A stretch of DNA of 64,000 nucleotides from GCA-002050365 sp964237235 (GTDB taxonomy: Bacteria; Acidobacteriota; Blastocatellia; Pyrinomonadales; Pyrinomonadaceae): contig CAXSGY010000001.1 in assembly GCA_964237235.1 (NCBI GenBank), forward strand, positions 62,001 to 126,000, given 5' to 3'. The notes beneath the pieces are model-generated. The model was given only the letters and a program-made list of their open reading frames with translations, had not been told where the DNA came from and did no database searches. Both the position numbers and the translations under genes were made by a program. Shown here piece by piece: positions 52,901-61,135 of this stretch; the stretch's first letter is position 1, and each line of letters begins with the position of its first letter.

Positions 52901-53754
52901 TGGAAATTATCAATCGCCGCGCGAGAATGTCTTCGTTAGCCAGAAAACTGCGGCGCGAGAATAAAACCGTCGGACTGGTGCCGACGATGGGCGCGCTGCA
53001 CGAAGGTCATCTGTCGCTGGTCAAAGAAGCGCGTCAAATGTGCGACATCGTGATCGTTTCGATTTTCGTCAATCCGACGCAGTTTAACGACAAAGACGAT
53101 TTGAGAAAATATCCGCGCGATCTGACGAGCGATGCCGCCGTTTTGACCGAATATCAAGCCGATTACGTTTTCGCGCCCGACGAACAGGAAATCTACGGCG
53201 AAAATTTTTCGACCTTCGTTTACGTCGAAAATTTGACCGAAACGCTCGAAGGCGCGTCGCGTCCGGGGCATTTTCGCGGTGTGGCGACGGTCGTGACGAT
53301 TCTTTTCAACACGATTCGCCCGGATTTCGCGTTTTTCGGACAAAAAGACGCGCAGCAAGTCGCCGTTATCAAGCGTTTGACCAAAGATTTGGGATTCGAC
53401 ACGGAAATCGTCGTCGGCAAAACCGTCCGCGAAGAAAACGGCTTGGCGATGTCTTCGCGCAACTCGCGCTTAAACGAAGAGGAAAGACAGAAGGCTTCGA
53501 TTATCTTTCAGGCGTTACGCAAAGCGAAGCTCGCCGTTAAAGAAGGCGAACGAAACGCCGCGCGAATCGCTGAAATCGTGCGCGAAAAAATCGAAACCGA
53601 ACCGTTCGCCCAGCTCGATTACGTCGCCGTCGTGGACAACGAAACGCTCGAACCGATTGAGCGCATCGGCGAAAACGCGGCGTTAATCGCCGTCGCCGTG
53701 CGTTTCGGCAACGTGCGTTTGATTGATAATACGGTTCTCAATCAAAAGCCGTAA
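52900..53754 (+). CDS. panC: Pantothenate synthetase
   Basis: Joins pantoate and beta-alanine with ATP. It has KTVGLVPTMGALHEGHLSLV (HxGH motif), VSIFVNPTQFNDKDDLRKYP, EGASRPGHFRGVATVV, FGQKDAQQVAVIKR and AMSSRNSRLNEEER. Length 284 fits the family. The start overlaps the hepT stop by one base. Confidence 0.96.
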   Translation: MEIINRRARMSSLARKLRRENKTVGLVPTMGALHEGHLSLVKEARQMCDIVIVSIFVNPTQFNDKDDLRKYPRDLTSDAAVLTEYQADYVFAPDEQEIYGENFSTFVYVENLTETLEGASRPGHFRGVATVVTILFNTIRPDFAFFGQKDAQQVAVIKRLTKDLGFDTEIVVGKTVREENGLAMSSRNSRLNEEERQKASIIFQALRKAKLAVKEGERNAARIAEIVREKIETEPFAQLDYVAVVDNETLEPIERIGENAALIAVAVRFGNVRLIDNTVLNQKP

Positions 53755-53840
53755 AAGTTCCCGCCTCGGAAAGCAGTATTTGGCAGCAAAGTTGCATCTA
53801 AATTTACGAACCGCGAAAGTTTGTGCGGTTCAAAAATTAT

Positions 53841-54350
53841 ATGAGAAACATTAAATCAATTTTAGCGATTTTAAGTTTTGTGTTCATCTTTTCGATTGCC
53901 GCCTTCGCGCAGGAAATCACTTTTACGTCGGTGGACGGTCAAAAAATCAACGTCGAAGCGCAGAAAGGCAAAGTCGTCGTGCTGGCAATCGGCGCACAAT
54001 GGTTGCCGCTGTCGGCGCAGCAAGCCGTTTATATCAACAAACTCGCCAAAAAATACAACGGGCGCGATGTCGTGTTTTATTTCGTTTCGACCGATTCGAC
54101 TTCGGCGAAATCGAAAAATTACGCGAGCGACGACGACATTCGCAAATTTGCGGAATCGAACAAATTGACCGTCACGATTCTGCGCGATTCGGAAGGTTCG
54201 GCGATTCTGAAACGCTACAAAGTTGACCAGGTGCCGTCGTTCGTCGTTCTCGACAAAGAAGGCAAAGCCGTCGGCACGCCGTTCAGCGGTCTCGACCCGA
54301 AAAGCGACATTTCAATTCCGATTTCGCAGGCGATTGATAAGGTTTTGTAA
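53841..54350 (+). CDS. Exported thioredoxin-fold protein lacking the CxxC pair
   Basis: A 169-residue TlpA/AhpC-type fold with a signal peptide (SILAILSFVFIFSIAAFAQ). The active-site position reads LAIGAQWLPLSAQQAVYINK, where TlpA proteins have WCPPC; both Cys are replaced and none exists elsewhere in the protein. The rest is typical (VFYFVSTDSTSAKS, YKVDQVPSFVVLDKEG with the cis-Pro). It cannot do thiol redox chemistry, and may bind proteins or another ligand. I start at ATG 53841; a GTG at 53823 would add six residues. Confidence 0.85.
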   Translation: MRNIKSILAILSFVFIFSIAAFAQEITFTSVDGQKINVEAQKGKVVVLAIGAQWLPLSAQQAVYINKLAKKYNGRDVVFYFVSTDSTSAKSKNYASDDDIRKFAESNKLTVTILRDSEGSAILKRYKVDQVPSFVVLDKEGKAVGTPFSGLDPKSDISIPISQAIDKVL

Positions 54351-54378
54351 ACGAATTTTACAAGGAAATTTTTAAAAT

Positions 54379-54407
54379 AGCGGAGTGAATTTTCATTCCG
54401 CTTTTTT
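54379..54407 (+). terminator. Terminator after the thioredoxin-fold gene
   Basis: AGCGGA and TCCGCT with pairing through GTGAA/TTCAT, then six T. Confidence 0.85.
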
Positions 54408-54440
54408 ATTTGCACGGGCGAGCGGAATAGAGTTTATAAT

Positions 54441-54522
54441 TTTTTAGCCACGAATTACACGAATTACACGAATTATTTTACTTAAATTTATTCGTGTAAT
54501 TCGTGTAATTCGTGGCTAAAAA
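54441..54522. repeat. Perfect 33-bp inverted repeat made of 9-mer units
   Basis: Arms 54441-54473 and 54490-54522 are exact reverse complements. Each arm is built of ACGAATTAC 9-mers with a common TTTTTAGCC end. It lies between the convergent thioredoxin-fold and maf genes. Confidence 0.95.
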
Positions 54523-54546
54523 TCTTTCGTTTATCTCCTTGAATGC

Positions 54547-55125
54547 TCACCAAAAGTTTTTCAATAATTCATAAACCAAACTCACCGGCAAACCGACGAC
54601 GTTCCAGTAATCGCCTTCGATGCGTTCAATGAATAGCGCGGCTTGCGCCTGGACGGCGTAAGCTCCGGCTTTGTCGAGCGGCGAACCGTTTTCAACTAAA
54701 AATTCGATTTCCGCATCAGTCATTTCGACGAATTTTACGCGCGTTCGCTGCAAACCGATTTTTGTTTCCGATTTCCCTTCCGCCGTTTTGACGAGCGCGA
54801 TGCCGGTTAAAACTTCGTGCCATTTGCCCGAAAGCATTCGAAGCATTCGCCGCGCGTCCGCCAAATCGCGCGGCTTGCCGATGATTTGATTTTCAATAAC
54901 GACGGTCGTGTCCGCGCCCAAAATTAATGCGTCGTCATAATTTGCCGCGACCGCGAGAGCTTTTTCGACGGCTAATCTTTGCACGTAATCCGCCGGATTT
55001 TCGCCCTGCCGCTCGGTTTCGTCAATGTCCGCCGCGTCTTTTTCAAATTGCCAGCCGACCGCCCGTAAAATCTCGGCGCGGCGCGGGCTTGCCGAAGCTA
55101 AAATCAGCCTTTTGTCATTTATCAT
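54547..55125 (-). CDS. maf: Maf-family nucleotide pyrophosphatase
   Basis: Cleaves non-canonical nucleoside triphosphates such as dTTP/UTP or m7GTP. It has LILASASPRRAEILRAVGW, AVEKALAVAANYDDALILGADT, GKPRDLADARRMLRMLSGK, VLTGIALVKT, and ENGSPLDKAGAYAVQAQAAL. The first codons (MINDK) lie in repeat DNA shared with the dciA upstream region. Length 192 is normal. Confidence 0.94.
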   Translation of the reverse strand: MINDKRLILASASPRRAEILRAVGWQFEKDAADIDETERQGENPADYVQRLAVEKALAVAANYDDALILGADTTVVIENQIIGKPRDLADARRMLRMLSGKWHEVLTGIALVKTAEGKSETKIGLQRTRVKFVEMTDAEIEFLVENGSPLDKAGAYAVQAQAALFIERIEGDYWNVVGLPVSLVYELLKNFW

Positions 55126-55189
55126 TTATCATTTATCATTTATTATTTCTTTGTCGTTCGACAAATGATAAATGATAAATGATAAATGA
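55111..55189. repeat. Inverted TTTATCA heptamer repeat in the maf/dciA divergent region
   Basis: Left arm 55111-55143 and right arm 55161-55189, each of three to four TTTATCA heptamers in opposite orientation. It fills the whole gap between the divergent starts of maf (55125) and dciA (55193), so both promoters or ribosome sites must lie in or beside it. Confidence 0.92.
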
Positions 55190-55192
55190 GCT

Positions 55193-55675
55193 ATGCAAGA
55201 TCTTTTCCGCGCGCTGCCGAAATTATTAAAGGAATTTGAAGATACTGAAGAATTGCGCGAAGCCGTCGTGTTCGCGGGGTGGCGCAAAATCGCCGGTGAA
55301 AGTTTGTCGGGACATACGATTCCGTTTCGGCTTTTCAATAAACATTTAATCATCGCGGTCGCCGATAAAATGTGGAAACGGCATTTGGAAACATTGAGCG
55401 GACAAATGATTTTCAAATTGAATTCGCTGCTCGGACAAGCGGTTGTCACGTTCATCGAATTTCGCGTGGACGAAGACGCGCTTGCCGCCGAACGCGCCAA
55501 ATTTCACAAAAAACAGTTAAGCGACGAAAAAATGAATGAAATCGCGCTCGACGAAGTAACGGCGAAAATGCGCCGCGCGGCGGACGCAATCAAAGACGAC
55601 AACCTGCGTTATCAATTTCTTTTGACGGCGGGAAGCTGTCTGGCGCGAAAGAAAAGAATGAAGGAAAATAAGTAG
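55193..55675 (+). CDS. DUF721/DciA-like protein
   Basis: A 160-residue protein with the DUF721 pattern: VVFAGWRKIAGESLSGHTIP near residue 27 and FNKHLIIAVADKMWKRHLET, then a helical C-terminal tail. DciA is the ancestral loader of the replicative helicase in bacteria that lack DnaC, so this may serve chromosome replication. The C-terminal half (about residue 100 on) has low similarity to anything I know. Confidence 0.85.
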   Translation: MQDLFRALPKLLKEFEDTEELREAVVFAGWRKIAGESLSGHTIPFRLFNKHLIIAVADKMWKRHLETLSGQMIFKLNSLLGQAVVTFIEFRVDEDALAAERAKFHKKQLSDEKMNEIALDEVTAKMRRAADAIKDDNLRYQFLLTAGSCLARKKRMKENK

Positions 55676-55720
55676 CTCATCAAATAAAAAATCATTAGTA
55701 AACGATATTCAGAAATAATT

Positions 55721-56017
55721 ATGGCAATCGAAGCAGATGACATCAGAAAAATCGCCAAGCTCGCGCATCTGGAAATTACCGAAGAAGAAGTCGCGCTTTA
55801 CACGCCGCAGATGGCGAGCATCGTCGGCTATGTCGAGCAATTGAACGAACTCGACACCGAAAACGTCGAAGCGTCAATCGGCGGCTTGACCAAAGAAGGC
55901 GAAGCGACATTGACGACGCGCGCGGACGCGCCGCACGAATCGCTCGGACAAAAAAAAGCTCTCGACCAGGCACCGGCGGCGGTCGAAGGTCATTTCCAAG
56001 TGCCGAAAGTCTTATGA
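55721..56017 (+). CDS. gatC: Glutamyl-tRNA(Gln) amidotransferase subunit C
   Basis: A 98-residue subunit of the GatCAB complex that turns Glu-tRNA(Gln) into Gln-tRNA(Gln). It has IRKIAKLAHLEITEEEVALY, MASIVGYVEQLNELDTENVE, TTRADAP and EGHFQVPKVL at the C-terminus. No gatA or gatB is in the window. Its stop overlaps the start of the next gene (ATGA). Confidence 0.95.
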   Translation: MAIEADDIRKIAKLAHLEITEEEVALYTPQMASIVGYVEQLNELDTENVEASIGGLTKEGEATLTTRADAPHESLGQKKALDQAPAAVEGHFQVPKVL

Positions 56018-56511
56018 GTTCAAGGTTCAAGTTTCAAGGTTTCAGGTTCAAGATTCGAGGTTCGGGGTTCGGGGTTCGAGTTTTCAAATTGTTTTGTCTT
56101 TTGCCTTTTGCCTTTTGCCTTTTCTCCTGCGGAAGCGTGCCGAATCTCGATCCGCCGGAATGCGCGGCGGCGGGACAAACGATCAAGGAATTTTATTCGA
56201 TTCATTTCGGCGGCGATCTGCGGTTTTCGCGGGAAAACTTGAAATTGCTCGAAAAATTTTTAACGCCGGAGTATGATAAAAATTTGCAGACCGTCGAAAC
56301 TGACGGCGACCTTTTTACGACCGGCAACACTGATTTTCCGAAGGCTTTTCGTATCGGCAAATGCGAAGTCGTTTCACCGGAAAAAATCCGCAATGAAATT
56401 TTGCTTTTCTGGCGCGACAATGCGCGCAGCGAACAAAAATCAATTTACGTCGAAGTCGTCAAACAAAACGGTCAATGGCTGATTAATCAAGTCGAGCCGT
56501 TGAACAAATAG
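56014..56511 (+). CDS. Lipoprotein of unknown function with a repeat-derived signal peptide
   Basis: A 165-residue protein. Its lipoprotein signal (VFKLFCLLPFAFCLFSC, lipobox LFSC) and the basic stretch before it are encoded by two heptamer arrays at 56016-56124. The mature part has EFYSIHFGGDLRFSRENLKL and LTPEYDKNL, resembling small DUF3828-like lipoproteins. Its start overlaps the gatC stop, so it is translationally coupled. Function unknown. Confidence 0.75.
   Translation: MSSRFKFQGFRFKIRGSGFGVRVFKLFCLLPFAFCLFSCGSVPNLDPPECAAAGQTIKEFYSIHFGGDLRFSRENLKLLEKFLTPEYDKNLQTVETDGDLFTTGNTDFPKAFRIGKCEVVSPEKIRNEILLFWRDNARSEQKSIYVEVVKQNGQWLINQVEPLNK
56016..56124 (+). repeat. GGTTCAA and TTTTGCC heptamer arrays encoding a signal peptide
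   Basis: 56016-56080 is a run of diverged GGTTCAA heptamers ending in GGTTCGG units; 56098-56124 is nearly exact TTTTGCC heptamers. In frame they encode the basic n-region and the hydrophobic core of a lipoprotein signal. Confidence 0.9.
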
Positions 56512-56536
56512 ATTTTTTTCGCAAACTCAAATAAAA

Positions 56537-58279
56537 ATGTTTAGATTCAGATTATTTTTCACTTTTCTTCTCATCATTTTTTTTCTTAACGCCTGCAATC
56601 AACCATCAAATCAAACAAATCAAACTCAAACGGCTGCTGACAGCGACAACGGCGCGGGTTCGCTCGCCGCGCGTCTGCCGGATGAACGGGACGCGCTGAT
56701 TAAGCAAAGACTCGAAAAAATTCAGTCGGCGTTGAAATTATCGCCGCCCGTTTTGCTGCTTGATGAAAACACGGACGACGCGCAGAAGCTCGCCGAAAAT
56801 CTGGCGATTAAGGACGAGAGATTCGTTGCCGAAACGAAAGATAAACAGTCGAACCAACCGCTTTTCAACGAAATTTTCGGCGTTTATCCGCTGCGCGAAA
56901 GCGATTTTATTCCGCAGACTTCGAGCTGCCGGCAAAGCAAATGCTTCCGCGTCGAAATGTATAATTTCGCGCTCAATCTGACGACGAACGCGGTCGTTGA
57001 CGCGAACGCGCAAAAGGTTTTAGTCGTCACCCGCATTCCGCAATCGCAGCCGGACATTCCGACGCATCTGACCGAACTCGCCGCGCATATTGCGACAAAC
57101 GCGAAAGAAGTGAATGACGCGCTCGGCGGAAATGCGGAAAAGCCTTTGATGACAAATACGAAAACCGCGCTCAATAAAACGAAATGCGAACGCTCGAAAC
57201 ATTTATGCGTCGCGCCGACGTTTGTCGCGGGCGATAAGGCTCTCTGGGCAATTGTTGATTTGACCGATCTCGCGCTCGTCGGCATACGCCGCACGCAGGT
57301 CGGTTCGACCGGCAGAGCGGTCACCGAAAAATCGCTGCAAAACGAAGTTTTGACGAAACAATTTTGCGAAACGAACAACGCGCTCGAAAAAAACGGCTGG
57401 AAAATGAATTATATGCTGACCGGTTCCGACGGCATGAAAATTTCCGACGTTTCGTTCGGCGGCAAATTGATTTTGACGAGCGCGAAATTGGTTGATTGGC
57501 ACGTCAGCTATTCAAACACCGAAGGCTTCGGTTATTCGGATGCCGTCGGCTGCCCGTATTTTTCGCAGGCGGCGGTCGTCGCGGCAGTCGCGCCGCAAAT
57601 CTCCGACATCAAAGACGGCTTTTCCCTAACGCAGAGATATTACAGCGAAGGCTATCCGACACCCTGCAATTATTCCTACGAACAGCGTTTCGATTTTTAC
57701 AATGACGGACGTTTCCGCGTCGTCGCGGCGAGTTTGGGACGCGGCTGCGGAACCGACGGAACTTATCGCCCCGTCACGCGCATCGCGTTTGCGGGCGACA
57801 ATAATTTCGCCGAATGGACGGGCGCGGATTGGAAACCCTGGACTATTGAAGCGTGGCAATTACAGAAAAGCGATACAGCTTACACACGGGAAAATTACGA
57901 ATTCAAAATCACCGGTGCGGACAATCGAGGCTTTTACGTCGAAGCCGGCAAAGGACAATTCGGCGACGGCGGACGCGGCGACAACGCTTTTGTTTACGTT
58001 ACGAAAAACGCGCCCGACCGCGACGAAGGCGAATCGGATTTAGTCACCATCGCTTCGTGCTGCAACACCGATTACCGGCAGGGACCGGAAAAATTTATCG
58101 AGCCGAATCCGGAACCAATCGAAAATTCGCCGCTCGTTTTATGGTATGTCGCGCAGCTCAAAAACGACGGCGAAAAAGGCAGGGAATATTGCTGGGCTGA
58201 ATCGGTGGTCGAAAACGGCGTTTATAAAGTCAAGGAATATCCGTGTTATTCGGGTCCGATGTTTGTGCCGGTGAAATAA
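56537..58279 (+). CDS. Large lipoprotein of unknown function
   Basis: A 580-residue lipoprotein with a signal (FRLFFTFLLIIFFLNAC, lipobox NAC). No domain is certain. A C-terminal block (WHVSYSNTEGFGYSDAVGCP, YEQRFDFYNDGRFRVVAASL, GRGCGTDGTYRPVTRIAFAG) has the feel of the copper amine oxidase C-terminal fold, but the catalytic elements are not evident and I do not assign it. Ten or more cysteines suggest several disulfides. It precedes a related-size membrane-anchored protein and a hexaheme cytochrome; these may form an envelope redox unit. Confidence 0.7.
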   Translation: MFRFRLFFTFLLIIFFLNACNQPSNQTNQTQTAADSDNGAGSLAARLPDERDALIKQRLEKIQSALKLSPPVLLLDENTDDAQKLAENLAIKDERFVAETKDKQSNQPLFNEIFGVYPLRESDFIPQTSSCRQSKCFRVEMYNFALNLTTNAVVDANAQKVLVVTRIPQSQPDIPTHLTELAAHIATNAKEVNDALGGNAEKPLMTNTKTALNKTKCERSKHLCVAPTFVAGDKALWAIVDLTDLALVGIRRTQVGSTGRAVTEKSLQNEVLTKQFCETNNALEKNGWKMNYMLTGSDGMKISDVSFGGKLILTSAKLVDWHVSYSNTEGFGYSDAVGCPYFSQAAVVAAVAPQISDIKDGFSLTQRYYSEGYPTPCNYSYEQRFDFYNDGRFRVVAASLGRGCGTDGTYRPVTRIAFAGDNNFAEWTGADWKPWTIEAWQLQKSDTAYTRENYEFKITGADNRGFYVEAGKGQFGDGGRGDNAFVYVTKNAPDRDEGESDLVTIASCCNTDYRQGPEKFIEPNPEPIENSPLVLWYVAQLKNDGEKGREYCWAESVVENGVYKVKEYPCYSGPMFVPVK

Positions 58280-58292
58280 TCAAAGTTTTGTT

Positions 58293-58443
58293 AGGGGCGA
58301 CGGCTTGTCCTCGCCCGCTGAACGCGAATGAGCGAATAAGCGTTGACGATAATACAATTTTTATTTACCAAATAATCGTTAATTGAAATCAAACGATTTT
58401 TCGCGCTCACGCGCTCAGCGGGCGAGGACAAGCCATCGCCTCT
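58293..58443. repeat. 151-bp palindromic element (family C)
   Basis: Arms 58293-58321 and 58415-58443 are 29 bases long and reverse complementary except for two positions. The arm reads AGGGGCGACGGCTTGTCCTC and onward. The centre is AT-rich and non-coding. The size and ends suggest a non-autonomous mobile or REP-like element. Confidence 0.85.
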
Positions 58444-58483
58444 CCAAGAAAAATTTACGTCAAATCGTTCACCGGAATTAAAT

Positions 58484-59503
58484 ATGAAGAAAAAACGTCA
58501 AAATTCTTCGCCGACGGAATCGAAAACGCCGCAACCAACGCCGCCGGAATCGAAAAATAAATTTCCGTCGAAAATAATTTTCGGCGCAGTCGCTTTGCTG
58601 ATTGTCGGCGGTTTGGCTTTTTATTTTCTTTACTCTAAAAACTCTCCGAAGCGCACGAACCGACCGGTCGGCGCGGTTTTAAATTGCCAGCAAATTCCGG
58701 CGTTCGTGAAAACGCGCGGCTTCGGCGGGCAAGCCGCTCTAAGCACTTCCGACCGCTTTTTGCCCGGACTCGTTTTGATTGATAAAGAGCGCAAATATCA
58801 AAATCCGACGTGGAAGGCGGCGGGCAGCCTCGCGCCGATTACGCGTGACGGGAAAGGCAACGCTTACGCCGCGCCCGCGCCGATGATTGACGTTTTGAAA
58901 AACAAACCCGACGAGCAGAATCGCGTTTATAAAATTGACGGGCAAACCGAGGAAATGAAAATTTTCGCCGATTTGCCGAAAGCGTCAGCCACCACGCCGG
59001 AAAATCCTTACGGCGTTCTCGGACTTTCATTCGATTGCGAAACAAACGACGTTTACGCTTCAACGGTTTTCGGTTCGACGCGCGACAAACAAGCGGGCGC
59101 GATTTTTCAAATCAGCCAGAGCGAAGGCAAAGTTCTGTCGCAGTTGGACAAAACGGACGCTTTCGGACTGGCGGTTTTCAATTCGGCGAAAGGCAAACGT
59201 TTATATTACGGTTTGGCGCGAACGCCGGAAATCTGGTCGGTGGATTTGACCGACGACGGCAAATTTACGGGTGCGCCGCGCCGCGAAATTTCGCTCGAAA
59301 ATTTGGGAACACGCGGGGACGACAAAGCCCGCCGCATCAATTTTTCTCCGCAAAACGAAATGATCGTTTTCGGCGTTGAATTTAATTTCAATCTGATCGC
59401 GCCGACTGAAAAGCAGGAAACCGTTTACCGCTTTCGCTACGACGCGGCGAAAGACGCTTGGAACTATATCGCCGAACCGCCGCAGATCGTCGGCGAAAAT
59501 TAG
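58484..59503 (+). CDS. Membrane-anchored beta-propeller-like protein of unknown function
   Basis: A 339-residue protein: a basic, Pro/Thr/Lys-rich cytoplasmic N-terminus, one membrane helix (about residues 31-50, IIFGAVALLIVGGLAFYFLY) and an extracytoplasmic part with repeated strand patterns (YAAPAPMIDVL, VYKIDGQTEEMKIFADLP, IFQISQSEGKVLSQL, IWSVDLTDDGKFTG) as in NHL/SMP-30 propellers. Two Cys (LNCQQIP, FDCETND). Function unknown. Confidence 0.65.
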   Translation: MKKKRQNSSPTESKTPQPTPPESKNKFPSKIIFGAVALLIVGGLAFYFLYSKNSPKRTNRPVGAVLNCQQIPAFVKTRGFGGQAALSTSDRFLPGLVLIDKERKYQNPTWKAAGSLAPITRDGKGNAYAAPAPMIDVLKNKPDEQNRVYKIDGQTEEMKIFADLPKASATTPENPYGVLGLSFDCETNDVYASTVFGSTRDKQAGAIFQISQSEGKVLSQLDKTDAFGLAVFNSAKGKRLYYGLARTPEIWSVDLTDDGKFTGAPRREISLENLGTRGDDKARRINFSPQNEMIVFGVEFNFNLIAPTEKQETVYRFRYDAAKDAWNYIAEPPQIVGEN

Positions 59504-59505
59504 AT

Positions 59506-59651
59506 TGGAGCGCAAGCATCTCGCTTGCGAGCGCGTTTGAGTGAGGCGAGAACAGGCGCGAAGATTTTTGACCGTTACGAAATTGATTTTATGTGAAGGT
59601 TTATTCGCGTCGAAGCAACGCTTAATGTAAGCAAGATGCTTGCGCTCCAGT
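59506..59651. repeat. MITE-like palindromic element, family B copy 2
   Basis: TGGAGCGCAAGCATCTCGCT (59506-59528) and its reverse complement near 59627-59649 form 23-base arms with two mismatches. A further partial end (TGCGCTCCAATC) follows. Related to 30798-30938. The cytochrome start codon at 59675 lies just outside it. Confidence 0.85.
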
Positions 59652-59674
59652 CATTTGCGCTCCAATCATCTGAA

Positions 59675-61135
59675 ATGCGTTTCCTAAAATTTACAATTCT
59701 GGCAATCTTCATCGCATTTTCGGCGGCGTGTCTGTTGATTTCCGGCAAAAATTCAAAAACTAAAATTAATCCCTTGACGCATCACGCGCAAACTTTGCAA
59801 AAGGCAAACGCGGAAACCGTGAAGGGCAATTTCGAGCGCGAAAATAAATTTGAAGCGGCGGGCATAAAGGCTGAAATGTCGCGCGTCGGCGCAGATTTTT
59901 TTATCAAATTAGAACGAAACGGCACGGCTGAAAATTACAAAATCGAAGCCGTCGTCGGTGCAAAAACGATTCAGCAATACGTCGCCCGCGTTGACGGAAA
60001 ACTCGTTCGCCTTCCCCTCGCCTTTGATTTAATTAGAAACCGCTGGACGAATTTAAGCCAAACTTTTTTTGAAAAGGACGGCGCGGATTCCTCCGAATAT
60101 CAAAAGGACTGGAACGTAAACTGCGCCGCGTGTCATCTTGAAAAAGACGCGGCGGAAACGGATTTCGATTTGAAAAGTCTAAATTCGGAAACTGCTTTAC
60201 TGGCGTGCGGCAGCTGCCACGCGCGCGGTTTGCACGAACATTTTCCCGCCTTCGACGAAATCGCGGCGGGCAAAATCAAGACGGGCGATTTAATCGCTTC
60301 GCACCAAATCGCCGCGCAAAATTCGCCGCCGCTCGCCTCACGCCAATATCAAGGCATCATTCGTTCGGTTTGTTTTGTCCAAAGTAAAGCCGGCGGCAAA
60401 AGCCAAATCGAAGGCGAAAAAATAAATTGCCTCTTGTGTCATTCAATTGAAAACGGCGAAATGAACGTCAAAACCGACGAAAAACTTCAATCGCCGCAAG
60501 CCTGCGCGAGTTGTCATCAGCAGTTTGAATCGCCCGCAATAATCGCCGAACACACGAAACACGCGCCGCTCGGCGCAGCGAGCAATTGCTTTAGCTGTCA
60601 TCTGCCCGAAATCGTTTACGGACATTTGCGCTTCGAGCGCACGCACGAAATCAGCGTTCCGAATCCCGAACTGACGGTTTTGAAACAAATCCCGAACGCC
60701 TGTAATCAATGCCACGTTGATAAATCGGTCAACTGGGCGATAACTCAAACCAAAACGCTCTGGTCCGGGCGTTTCCGCGACGCGCGAATTTCCGCCGATA
60801 AACAATTCGATTACCCGGAAGGCATTCGCGGGCTTCTCGCGGGCGACGCTTTTATACGCGCATTGTCGGCGAACAATCTCGCCAGACACGCCGATTTTCA
60901 ATGGTCTGCGCCGTATTTACGCGCGGCGTTTGAAAACGAGAAATATCCGCTCGTCAGATATTTTCTAGCCGGAATTTTACCGCCAACCGGCAGCAAATTC
61001 GCACATTATAATTATTCCCCGCCAAACTCTTTATCAAACACTCGATTCCCCCCGCAAAATCAAGAAAAAACTAATGATATCGCCGTTTTTTTGCTGAAAA
61101 AGCGAAAATCTGAAGATTTTGACTCCGGCGAGTGA
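59675..61135 (+). CDS. Hexaheme c-type cytochrome
   Basis: A 486-residue exported protein with signal anchor FLKFTILAIFIAFSAACLLI. It has six CXXCH heme motifs: CAACH, CGSCH, CLLCH, CASCH, CFSCH and CNQCH. The spacing resembles cytochrome c554-like multihaem proteins. It probably carries electrons in the periplasm or at the outer surface. I start at ATG 59675; an ATG at 59636 lies inside the palindromic repeat and adds 13 unlike residues. The last ~30 residues are basic and unlike the rest. No biogenesis genes are nearby. Confidence 0.92.
   Translation: MRFLKFTILAIFIAFSAACLLISGKNSKTKINPLTHHAQTLQKANAETVKGNFERENKFEAAGIKAEMSRVGADFFIKLERNGTAENYKIEAVVGAKTIQQYVARVDGKLVRLPLAFDLIRNRWTNLSQTFFEKDGADSSEYQKDWNVNCAACHLEKDAAETDFDLKSLNSETALLACGSCHARGLHEHFPAFDEIAAGKIKTGDLIASHQIAAQNSPPLASRQYQGIIRSVCFVQSKAGGKSQIEGEKINCLLCHSIENGEMNVKTDEKLQSPQACASCHQQFESPAIIAEHTKHAPLGAASNCFSCHLPEIVYGHLRFERTHEISVPNPELTVLKQIPNACNQCHVDKSVNWAITQTKTLWSGRFRDARISADKQFDYPEGIRGLLAGDAFIRALSANNLARHADFQWSAPYLRAAFENEKYPLVRYFLAGILPPTGSKFAHYNYSPPNSLSNTRFPPQNQEKTNDIAVFLLKKRKSEDFDSGE

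Noticed and set aside
55111..55189. Tandem heptamers as a CRISPR array
   Set aside because: Units of 7-9 bp without spacers and no cas genes; they are simple repeats.
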